Source of the DNA: Lentisphaerae bacterium GWF2_57_35 | Lineage (GTDB): Bacteria > Verrucomicrobiota > Kiritimatiellia > CAIQIC01 > GWF2-57-35 | Assembly: GCA_001804865.1 (NCBI GenBank) | Contig: MHBK01000015.1 | Location: forward strand, 56,571-120,570 | DNA: 64,000 bases | Reading direction: 5' to 3' | Part shown: positions 8,242-15,945 of the stretch, piece by piece | Layout of the letters: the number at the start of each line of letters is the position of its first letter | Numbering within the stretch: position 1 is the first letter of the stretch | Position numbers and translations under genes: made by a program | The notes under the pieces: model-generated | Databases searched by the model: none | Seen by the model: the letters and a program-made list of their open reading frames with translations, nothing else | What the model was told of the DNA's origin: nothing

Positions 8242-11200
8242 CTACTCCTCTTCCTCATGCGTCGCCGGATTGTACTTGCGGAAGTAATGGGCAAAAGATT
8301 CCGCCAAACTGTACATCACCGGCACCACCACCAGCGTCAGCACGGTCGCCAGCGTCAATCCGAAGATCACGGCGACCGCCATCGGCGCCCACCACGAACT
8401 CGACTCGGCGCCGGCTACAAATTTCCACGGCCACGTATGAATGTCAACACTCCAGCCGATGGCCATCGGAATCAAGCCCAAAACCGTCGTGCCGGCGGTG
8501 AGCAAAACGGGCCGCAAACGCAAACGCCCGGCGATCACCACCGCCTCGGCGGCCGACACGCCTTCCTTGCGGCGCTGCAGCACGCAATCGATTAATACAA
8601 TGGCATTGTTGACCACCACCCCAGCCAAACTGATGACGCCCAAGCCCGTCATGATGACGCCAAATCGCATCCGGCAAATCAGCAACCCCCAGATAACGCC
8701 GATCAACGAAAGAATCACCGACACCATGATGATCGCCGGATAGACCACCGAGTTGAATTGGATCACCAAAATAACGGCAATCATGGCCACGGCAAACCCA
8801 AAAGCTTTCAACAGAAACGCGCCGGATTCGTTCATATCCTTGTTTTCGCCCGAGTAGGTCACGGCATAACCCCGCGGCATACGAATCGCCTCCACCCTCG
8901 CCCGGATGTCCCGCAAAATCGCATCGATGCTGCGCTGTTGGATATCGCCCGAAATGGTGATCACGCGCTTCTGATTCTTGCGCATGATGTCGCCGCGGCC
9001 GCCGGTATACACGGCCTGCCCCAGCGACGACAGCGGCACCGATTCCCCGTTGCCCAAGGGAATGAAAACCTGCCCCAGCAAGTTCGCACCCTGGCGGGCG
9101 TCCGACGGCAGGCGGACGGTAATATCGTATTCGTCTTCGCCCGCGCGGAACTTGCTGCTTTCGGCCCCGTAAATCGCGGAACGCAGAAAGCGCCCGATCG
9201 TCGCGGTATCCAACCCCAGCAGCGCGGCTTTTTGCCGGTCAACGCGGAACTGCAACTCCGGCAGGGCTTCCTCCAAATTGTCCTGCAAGTCAACCAGACC
9301 GGGCACGTCTTCGATCGCCCGCTTGATCTCCCCGGACAACTGCGACAACGCCTCAAAATCGTCGCCCGCCAATTCGATGCTGATCGGAGCACCCGTCGGG
9401 GGACCTTCCTTTTCGCGATCCACTTTGACTTCCGCGCCGGGAATCCCGCCGATCGCCTTGCGGATATCCTCTACCAGCCGCATCGTATTGCCCTCTCGTT
9501 CGTCCGCCGACAAAAACTCGGCCTCCACCACCCCGACATGCGTCCCGGCCACGCCCATGCCCCGGCCGGAGGTCGCCCCTACGTTCGTCAGCGTAAACTT
9601 GATATCCTTGAACGGGACCAGCTTTCGCTCCACTTCCCGCATCGCGGCATCCGTCTTTTCGATAGGCGTCCCCTGGGGAAACTTCACTTCCACGGTGGCG
9701 TTTCGCGGCTCCGTGTCGGGAAACAACTCCATGCCGCGCCCGAAGCGCGCATAGGCCTGCACGCTCAAAACCAGCAGGATTACGCCCAGCAGCATGATCT
9801 TGCCCCGGTGCAGCAGCGCCCCGCGAAGCAGCCGCTCATAGCCCAGCACGAAACCGTGATGGCTCACAATTTCCCCGCTGGCGTCGTGCTGCACTTTCTG
9901 CTTTTCGCCGTGGATGAAAATGGAACACAACGCCGGATTCACCACTACGCCAACGAACAACGAAGCCGTCAGCGTAACGATCAGCGTCTTGGGCAGGAAA
10001 CTCATGAACTGGCCCATGATGTCCGGCCAATACAATAGCGGCCAAAAGGCCACCAACGTGGTCAGGGTGGACGTGATCACCGGCCAAGCCACTTCGGAAG
10101 CGCCCCTCCGCGCCGCCTCGATGCGGCTCAGGCCCAGCGTGCGATTGCGGTAGATGTTTTCCACAATCACGATGGCGTTGTCCACCAGCATGCCGACGGC
10201 CAGCACCAGGCTGAACAGCACGATCATGTTCAACGTCAGGCCCAGCAGGCTCATCACGACAAACGCCAGCAACATCGACAACGGAATCGCGAACCCGACA
10301 AACAGGCTGTTCCTCCAGCCCATGAACAAAAGAATGATCGCCACCACCAAAACGAAGCCCGAGAAAATATTGTTTTCCAACTCGGCAATCATTTCGGCGA
10401 TGAACTTGGATTCGTCCCTTGTGATCGTCAGCTTGATGCCCGGCGGAAGCTGAAACCGGTCGAGCGTCTTTTTGATGTTGTCGATCAGCGCGACCGTGTT
10501 GATGCCCGAGCGTTTTTTGACGTGAATCGCCAGGCAAGGCTCCCCGTTCAGGCGCGAGATCGACGAGAGATCCTTGTACGTATCCGTCACGGCGGCAATG
10601 TCCGTCAGGTAGATCGGCTTGCCGTCCCGCACCGCGACCACCAAGTCCTTCAGCTCGTTGGCCATCGTAAACTCGCCCGGAATGCGGACCTGAAATTTGC
10701 CGCCGGTCATCTCCAGATTTCCCGCCGACACGGTCGAATTCTCCATCGCGATCGCCCGGGACACTTCCGCCAGCGGCAGGCGATAAGCGATGACCCGGTT
10801 CAGGTCGACTTCCACGCGGATTTCGCGTTCGCGGGCGCCGTAAATAACCGCCTGCTTGGCGCCGGGCAAAGCTTCAATCTGGTCCTGCAAATCGTCGGCC
10901 AGGTTCTTAAGCCGCTCCAGGTCGGGATCGCCGGATAACGCCAACATCAAGATCGGCATGTCCGTGCTGAAATTGATCGCCTCTACCGCCGGCTCGTCGA
11001 GATCCTCCGGCAGATCCGGTTTGGCCAGGTCAATCTTGTCCTTCACCTTCTGCTTCGCGCTGTCGATGTCTTCCTTAGGCAAAAATTCGATGACGATGGA
11101 CGAAACGCCTTCCGACGACGTGGACGACATCTCCTTGACGTTTTCCAGATCGTTAAGCTTTTTCTCCATCGGAATCGTAACGAGATTTTCCATCTCCTCG

Positions 11201-11367
11201 GGCGCGGTGCCCTCATAGATGGCCGTCACAAAAACATACGGAATCGTGATGTCCGGCGCGCCCTCCCGCGGCAGCGACATATAGGCGATGCTTCCGAGCA
11301 TCGTAATCACGAGCACGAAGACAATCACCGCCGTGCGAAATTTAATGGCATAGTTGGTAATCAGCAT
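8242..11367 (-). CDS. RND efflux transporter permease
   Basis: A 1041-residue inner-membrane proton-drug antiporter of the AcrB/HAE1 type. It starts with a membrane helix (ITNYAIKFRTAVIVFVLVITML) and a PDITIPYVFVTAIYEG porter-domain segment, and has two sets of membrane helices separated by large periplasmic loops (about residues 35-340 and 560-860). The proton-relay helix around residues 390-405 reads GMLVDNAIVIVENIYR: only the first of the two acidic residues seen in E. coli AcrB (D407/D408) is kept, the second being Asn, as in many RND subfamilies. It is last in an operon with an adaptor and a TolC-type channel. Substrate unknown. Confidence 0.95.
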   Translation of the reverse strand: MLITNYAIKFRTAVIVFVLVITMLGSIAYMSLPREGAPDITIPYVFVTAIYEGTAPEEMENLVTIPMEKKLNDLENVKEMSSTSSEGVSSIVIEFLPKEDIDSAKQKVKDKIDLAKPDLPEDLDEPAVEAINFSTDMPILMLALSGDPDLERLKNLADDLQDQIEALPGAKQAVIYGAREREIRVEVDLNRVIAYRLPLAEVSRAIAMENSTVSAGNLEMTGGKFQVRIPGEFTMANELKDLVVAVRDGKPIYLTDIAAVTDTYKDLSSISRLNGEPCLAIHVKKRSGINTVALIDNIKKTLDRFQLPPGIKLTITRDESKFIAEMIAELENNIFSGFVLVVAIILLFMGWRNSLFVGFAIPLSMLLAFVVMSLLGLTLNMIVLFSLVLAVGMLVDNAIVIVENIYRNRTLGLSRIEAARRGASEVAWPVITSTLTTLVAFWPLLYWPDIMGQFMSFLPKTLIVTLTASLFVGVVVNPALCSIFIHGEKQKVQHDASGEIVSHHGFVLGYERLLRGALLHRGKIMLLGVILLVLSVQAYARFGRGMELFPDTEPRNATVEVKFPQGTPIEKTDAAMREVERKLVPFKDIKFTLTNVGATSGRGMGVAGTHVGVVEAEFLSADEREGNTMRLVEDIRKAIGGIPGAEVKVDREKEGPPTGAPISIELAGDDFEALSQLSGEIKRAIEDVPGLVDLQDNLEEALPELQFRVDRQKAALLGLDTATIGRFLRSAIYGAESSKFRAGEDEYDITVRLPSDARQGANLLGQVFIPLGNGESVPLSSLGQAVYTGGRGDIMRKNQKRVITISGDIQQRSIDAILRDIRARVEAIRMPRGYAVTYSGENKDMNESGAFLLKAFGFAVAMIAVILVIQFNSVVYPAIIMVSVILSLIGVIWGLLICRMRFGVIMTGLGVISLAGVVVNNAIVLIDCVLQRRKEGVSAAEAVVIAGRLRLRPVLLTAGTTVLGLIPMAIGWSVDIHTWPWKFVAGAESSSWWAPMAVAVIFGLTLATVLTLVVVPVMYSLAESFAHYFRKYNPATHEEEE

Positions 11368-11413
11368 ACCGCCTCACCTTCATGGCAAAAAAAAGACAAT
11401 CGAAAAGAAACAT

Positions 11414-12493
11414 CTACTTGCCGGGATTCTCGAGTATCGTCACCGGGGCGCCGTCCATCAAGGTCCGGGCGCCGTCCAACACCAGCAAGTCGCCCTCGCT
11501 AACTCCCGACGCCGCCACCGCGTATTGGCCCACCATCGACTCGATCCGCAGCACTCGCCGGACCGCCCGACCGTCCTGCACAATAAAAACGACATACTCC
11601 CCTTTCTGGGGCACCACGGCGGACAGCGGCACGGCCAGCGCCTGCTCCCAGATTCTTCGCGTCAGGGAAGCCCGCGCAATCATGCCCGGCTTCAGCGTCA
11701 ACTCCGGATTCGGCGCCGAAGCCTCCACCCGAAACGAATTGCTGTCTCGCGCCGCCAGCGGCGAAATAAACGCGACCTGTCCCGTAAAACTTTGCCCGCC
11801 CAGGGCGTCCACCGAAAAGATCACCGGCGACCCGATTTTCATGGCGTCGATATCCCGTTCCGAAATATCCATCGCCACCTTCACCGGATCTATTTGCACG
11901 ACTTTGAACGCCGGGTCGCCTTCACGGGCGTATTCTCCCAAATCCACATACCGATTGGCCACTATCCCATCGCAGGGACTGACAATCCGGCAACGCTCCC
12001 AATGCGCCCGGGCATCGGCCAACGCCACCGCCGCCAATTCCTGGCGGGCCTTGATCGTGTCGTATTCGTCGATGGACACCGCGCCGGTCTTGCGCAGTTC
12101 CTCCCAGCGCTTCAAGCTCTTGTTGGCCTCGCGCAGGTCGATTTCGGCCTTGTCCACGAAGGCCTTCCAGGACCGGTCGTCGACGCTCATCAGCACCTGG
12201 TCCTTTTGAACCCGGTCGCCCTTGTCGGCCGTCAGCTCGACAATCAACCCCGGCTTTTCAGCCGCCAGATCGGCTTCCACCGTGGCTTCCAACCGGCCCG
12301 GAATCGAAACCAGATCGGGAATCGGCCCGGCCTTAAGTTCTTGCACGGACACCGCCAGGGGCTTGTCGGCCACTTTTTCGGCGGTCTCGGGCGGGCGATG
12401 CGTCATGGCAAAGAAAACAAGGGCGAGCAGGCTGGCGCCCAGCATGGCGTATAGAATCCATTTGGACCGAGAAGTCGATTTCGATGAAGGCAT
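11414..12493 (-). CDS. RND periplasmic adaptor (membrane fusion protein)
   Basis: A 359-residue HlyD/AcrA-type adaptor. An N-terminal membrane anchor (about residues 12-30) precedes a barrel-lipoyl segment (GRLEATVEADLAAEKPG), a coiled-coil hairpin (about 105-165), the second lipoyl half with CRIVSPCDGIVANRYVDLGE, and a beta-barrel and membrane-proximal region ending in TLMDGAPVTILENPGK. It bridges the inner-membrane pump and the outer-membrane channel. The gene lies 46 bp upstream of the pump gene and 11 bp downstream of the MarR-TolC gene, consistent with one tripartite efflux operon. Confidence 0.93.
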   Translation of the reverse strand: MPSSKSTSRSKWILYAMLGASLLALVFFAMTHRPPETAEKVADKPLAVSVQELKAGPIPDLVSIPGRLEATVEADLAAEKPGLIVELTADKGDRVQKDQVLMSVDDRSWKAFVDKAEIDLREANKSLKRWEELRKTGAVSIDEYDTIKARQELAAVALADARAHWERCRIVSPCDGIVANRYVDLGEYAREGDPAFKVVQIDPVKVAMDISERDIDAMKIGSPVIFSVDALGGQSFTGQVAFISPLAARDSNSFRVEASAPNPELTLKPGMIARASLTRRIWEQALAVPLSAVVPQKGEYVVFIVQDGRAVRRVLRIESMVGQYAVAASGVSEGDLLVLDGARTLMDGAPVTILENPGK

Positions 12494-12504
12494 GTTGGGG
12501 TTCC

Positions 12505-14295
12505 TTATTTAATGGGTTGGCCGTATTCGATTCCGCAGGCAAATCGAATCAATGCCAGGGCGTTCATGTGTTCGCGCAAAGCGGTATACCAAGTCAACCG
12601 GGCCCGGCTCAGCGCCAGGTTGGTGTCCGTAAATTCCAGGTAGGTGGCCAACCCCGCATCGTACCGGGCCTGGGCAATGGCCAGACTCTTTTCGGCCAGC
12701 GCCACATTATCCCGGCTGGCCGTCACCGCTTCGGCGGCGCGCTGCAACTCGAGATAGTAGGTTTTCACCTCCAGGGCCACGGAGCGTTTGAGTTCGCTCA
12801 AGTTGTCCTGTGCCTTGAGCAGTTCCAGACCCTTCTCCATAACCCGGCCGCGCCGCAGGCCGCCGTCGAACACGCTCCACTCCGCCGTCAGCCCCGCATT
12901 CCAGCCCCAATCCCATTCGCTGTCGCCCGAAAAAGAATTGCCGGGATTGGCGCCTTTATACGCCGCCCGGGCCCGAAGCGACGGCTGATAGCCCCCGCGT
13001 TCGACCCGGATGTCCGACTTCCACAGGTCGACCAGCTTTTCCTGTTCGTGAATTTCCGGACGGCGCGCCTGAGCCAATTCCTGCAAAGCCTCCAACGCCG
13101 GCTCCTCCGGCTTGAAAACCAATTCCCCGGCCAGCTCGAAGAACGCCTCGTCCAGATGCAGCAGATTCCGGAAAGATTCTTTGGCCACGTCGACATCGCG
13201 CCGGGCCCGGATCAATTGCGGAATTTCGTTCGCCAGCCGCACCTTGGCGCTGAGCATGTCGAATTCCGAGGCCGTATCGTTCATGAACTTCCGCTCTGCC
13301 TGCTCCGCCAGGCTCTTAAGCTGCTGAACCGACTCCTCCTCCACCTTGACCGCCGCCTGCGCCAGAAGAATGTCGTGAAACGAAGTCTGAATGGTGCGAA
13401 TCAATTCCTGGCTGGCCCGGAAGGACCCGAACTGGCTGCGGTCGCGGTACTGACGCGCCGCATCCATAGCCGCCCGCACCGATCCGCCCGAATACAAAAG
13501 CTGGCTGACCTCCGCCGAAGCCGAATAGTTGTCGAGTTTTCCGGCCTCGAACGTCGTGCCGTCGCCCAGGTCGATCGTGGAAACCTCGTCGAGCCGCGTA
13601 TACTCGCCCTTGGCCGTCAGTTGCGGAATCACCTGCGCGCGCACCTGCATGATCCGGGCCTCGGCGATCTTCTCGTCCCGCCGGGCATTGAGCAGCGTCA
13701 CGGCCCGCTCCATCCCGATATCGATGCACTCGTCGAGCGTATACGCCCGCCCCGGCTCGTCCGCCGGCGCCATGCCCCCCAGCCCCCAACCCAGCAAGAG
13801 AATCGCCAACCCCTTTTTTGCCGCCTTACGGATGCCGCCGCTTACGGTTGCGCCTGCCATGATTTTTTCCAATATGTTCAAGTACGCCGCTCTTTCCTTC
13901 TCCGTCAACGGTTCGAATAACCGGACGACCGACTTCTGCTTTTCCTCCCGGATGGCCTCCAGCATCTTCCGCCCCTTGGTCGACAACTCGGCCAGCACCT
14001 GACGCCGGTCCTCGGTGCTGTGACGCCGTCGGACCAGGTCCATATCCACCAGCCGGTCGACCAGGCTGGTGGTGGTGGAGGCTTTCAAATTGATGGCCTG
14101 GGCGACCTCCTGCATCGTGCAAGGCCCCTGCTCCGAAACCGTCATCATAACCCACAACTGCGGAAGTGTAATCAGCCCCCGCGCCAGATAATTACGCTCC
14201 TCGCGGATCATCAGCCGCAACATCTTCGGCATGAGCTCCACCACCCGCCCGGCAAACTCCTCGAGCGCCCCTTTGCTGGATTTTTCGTTTTTCAT
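12505..14295 (-). CDS. MarR regulator - TolC channel fusion
   Basis: One uninterrupted frame of about 596 residues joins two normally separate proteins. Residues 1 to about 145 are a complete MarR-family winged helix (LPQLWVMMTVSEQG, MQEVAQAINLKASTTTSLVDRL, and a wing with RRRHSTEDRRQVLAELS). A signal-peptide-like segment follows (basic RKAAKKG, hydrophobic LAILLLGWGLGGMAPA), then a full TolC-type outer-membrane efflux protein with two repeated helical and strand halves. An internal ATG at 13860, before the signal-like segment, could start a separate channel. The ATG at 14295 is preferred to a TTG at 14307. It is first in the efflux operon. Whether the cell makes one protein or two is open. 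Confidence 0.88.
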   Translation of the reverse strand: MKNEKSSKGALEEFAGRVVELMPKMLRLMIREERNYLARGLITLPQLWVMMTVSEQGPCTMQEVAQAINLKASTTTSLVDRLVDMDLVRRRHSTEDRRQVLAELSTKGRKMLEAIREEKQKSVVRLFEPLTEKERAAYLNILEKIMAGATVSGGIRKAAKKGLAILLLGWGLGGMAPADEPGRAYTLDECIDIGMERAVTLLNARRDEKIAEARIMQVRAQVIPQLTAKGEYTRLDEVSTIDLGDGTTFEAGKLDNYSASAEVSQLLYSGGSVRAAMDAARQYRDRSQFGSFRASQELIRTIQTSFHDILLAQAAVKVEEESVQQLKSLAEQAERKFMNDTASEFDMLSAKVRLANEIPQLIRARRDVDVAKESFRNLLHLDEAFFELAGELVFKPEEPALEALQELAQARRPEIHEQEKLVDLWKSDIRVERGGYQPSLRARAAYKGANPGNSFSGDSEWDWGWNAGLTAEWSVFDGGLRRGRVMEKGLELLKAQDNLSELKRSVALEVKTYYLELQRAAEAVTASRDNVALAEKSLAIAQARYDAGLATYLEFTDTNLALSRARLTWYTALREHMNALALIRFACGIEYGQPIK

Positions 14296-14311
14296 ATATT
14301 TCGGCAAAGTA

Positions 14312-14328
14312 AATATACGAAGTTCGTA
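14312..14328 (-). promoter_or_regulatory. putative MarR operator with overlapping -10 box
   Basis: The perfect palindrome TACGAA-G-TTCGTA (14316-14328) lies 20-33 bp upstream of the MarR-TolC ATG. On the minus strand a TATATT (14312-14317) could be a -10 element, so bound repressor would block the promoter. MarR proteins usually bind such palindromes and repress their own operon; autoregulation here is inferred. Confidence 0.55.
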
Positions 14329-14487
14329 CTAATGCAAGCTATTTCGCTTTGAAGGCGGGGCCGCGTTGCCGGAATCTTCGATGGACCCTTTCTTGACTTG
14401 CCCGGCCTCAACCGGTCTGGTAGAAACACGACAGTGAACCAAGGTTCTCTATCGGCATGAACATAATAGATTGAAGGGACGGGCATC

Positions 14488-15654
14488 ATGGGGAAAAAAC
14501 AGGATATAACCATCGCAACACCGGAATATCGGAAGTTCATCGAGGATTTAAAGGCGCGGGTAATCTCCGCCCGCATCTCTGCCGCGCGGGCCGTAAATCA
14601 CGACCTGATCCGGCTTTATTGGGATATCGGGCGCGGAATTGTGGAGAAGCAGCAGGTGCTTGGATGGGGAGAGTCCGTGGTGGATCGGGTTTCAGGCGAT
14701 TTACAGGAAGCGTTCCCGGCCGCGGCAGGCTTTTCGCCGCGTAACCTTCGCGATATGAAGCGGTTCTATCTTGCTTACGCTGATGAGGCCATTTGGCGAC
14801 AAGCTGTCGCCAAATGGCCTTCGGACTGGAGAACCGCCGACCATTCAATTTGGCCACAACTTGTGGCCAAATTGGAAGAAAGCGAGTTTGCCCAAATTCT
14901 GCCACAGCTTGTGGCCGAAATACCCTGGGGTCATCACCGGTTCATCCTCGACAAAGTCTCTGACCCCGCGGTTCGCATTTACTACATCCATGCCACGGCC
15001 CGCTTCGGCTGGTCGCGCAACGTCCTGCTCAACCAGATCAAGGCCAACGCTTACGAACGGGCCGTGACGGAGAAGAAAACCCACAATTTCCCGCTCGCCC
15101 TGCCGGAATACCTGGCCGAACAGGCCGACGAAATGCTCAAAAGCTCCTACAACCTCGAATTCCTCGGCATCCGGCGGGAAGTGAAGGAGCGCGAACTCGA
15201 AGACCGGCTGATCGAACGCTTGCGGGATTTCATCCTCGAACTCGGCTACGGCTTCTGTTTCGTCGGCCGCCAGCATCGGTTGACCCTGGGACAAAAAGAG
15301 TACTTCATCGACCTGCTCTTCTATCACCGCTTCCTCAAAGCGCTCGTCGCCTTCGAACTGAAGGTCGGCCCCTTCGAACCCGAATACGCCGGCAAAATGG
15401 ATTTCTACCTGAACTTGCTGAACGACAAGGAGCGCGGCGCCGGCGACCGCCCCTCCCTCGGCGTCATCCTCTGCGCCGAAAAAGACGACGTGGAAGTCGA
15501 ATACGCCCTCCGCACCAAGAAAAACCCCATCGGCGTCGCCGTCTACCAGTTGCAGTCCAAGCTCCCCGGCGAAATGAAAGGGAAGTTGCCCACCGCCAAA
15601 CAACTCTCCGATGTGGTTAAGGCGGCGTTGCCGGGAAAAGCCGAGTCGAAGTGA
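14488..15654 (+). CDS. DUF1016 (YhcG-type) PD-(D/E)XK nuclease-like protein
   Basis: A 388-residue protein of the DUF1016/YhcG family. The N-terminal DUF1016_N region (about 10-95: ARAVNHDLIRLYWDIGRGI, FSPRNLRDMKRFYLAY) is followed by a repeat-bearing linker, a WGHH motif near residue 150, and a C-terminal PD-(D/E)XK domain with EYFIDLLFYHRFLKALVAFELK, which contains the D...ExK catalytic residues. Members are found as orphan genes or near restriction-modification and defence genes; their role is uncertain, with DNA cleavage or recombination proposed. Here it is single, next to repeats. A GAAGGGA ribosome-binding site precedes the ATG. The linker (about 100-145) repeats an I-W-x-Q-x-VAK unit encoded by DNA palindromes. 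Confidence 0.93.
   Translation: MGKKQDITIATPEYRKFIEDLKARVISARISAARAVNHDLIRLYWDIGRGIVEKQQVLGWGESVVDRVSGDLQEAFPAAAGFSPRNLRDMKRFYLAYADEAIWRQAVAKWPSDWRTADHSIWPQLVAKLEESEFAQILPQLVAEIPWGHHRFILDKVSDPAVRIYYIHATARFGWSRNVLLNQIKANAYERAVTEKKTHNFPLALPEYLAEQADEMLKSSYNLEFLGIRREVKERELEDRLIERLRDFILELGYGFCFVGRQHRLTLGQKEYFIDLLFYHRFLKALVAFELKVGPFEPEYAGKMDFYLNLLNDKERGAGDRPSLGVILCAEKDDVEVEYALRTKKNPIGVAVYQLQSKLPGEMKGKLPTAKQLSDVVKAALPGKAESK
14786..14915. repeat. three palindromes inside the DUF1016 coding frame
   Basis: Palindrome 1 (14786-14820) has a perfect 16-bp stem with a 3-nt loop (core TTTGGCGACA / TGTCGCCAAA). Palindrome 2 (14846-14874) has a perfect 14-bp stem with a single-base loop (core TTTGGCCACAA). 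Palindrome 3 (14901-14915) has a 6-bp stem GCCACA/TGTGGC. They share a common core and encode successive variants of the same peptide without breaking the frame. Confidence 0.85.
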
Positions 15655-15676
15655 CATCGACCCGTCGCTAAAAACC

Positions 15677-15695
15677 GCCGGTTCACGGAACCGGC
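15677..15695. repeat. REP-like hairpin
   Basis: A perfect 8-bp stem GCCGGTTC/GAACCGGC with loop ACG, followed by CTACAAAAA, as at 3396-3420. It lies 23 bp after the DUF1016 stop and could also act as a 3' end signal. Confidence 0.5.
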
Positions 15696-15776
15696 CTACA
15701 AAAAGAGAGCAAGAACCTGGCTGTTTGCCCCTCCGTCCGTGGAACGGTCGTCCGGAAATGGTGATTGAGCAGTCAT

Positions 15777-15913
15777 GGGTGCATCCTGATACTGCCACAG
15801 ATTGTAGGGGAAAAAGAAGGCGCTCAGCGGATCGAGCGCCCTACCCACGGCAAAGAAAGGTAGGGACGGCGCTCCGTCGCCGTCCGCTGTTGCGGCCGTG
15901 TCAGGATGCACCC
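15777..15913. repeat. inverted-repeat element, copy b
   Basis: 20-bp terminal inverted repeats with two mismatches (15777-15796 and 15894-15913; GGGTGCATCCTGA...) enclose three hairpins: GGCGCTC/GAGCGCC, CTACC/GGTAG and GGACGGCG with loop CTCCGT (15864-15885). Copy c at 40884 has the same interior but with an insertion in the last hairpin loop. The right end lies 32 bp before the next gene. Confidence 0.8.
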
Positions 15914-15945
15914 CTTGTCGTAAGCGTTAACGAATCAGGCTTTTC

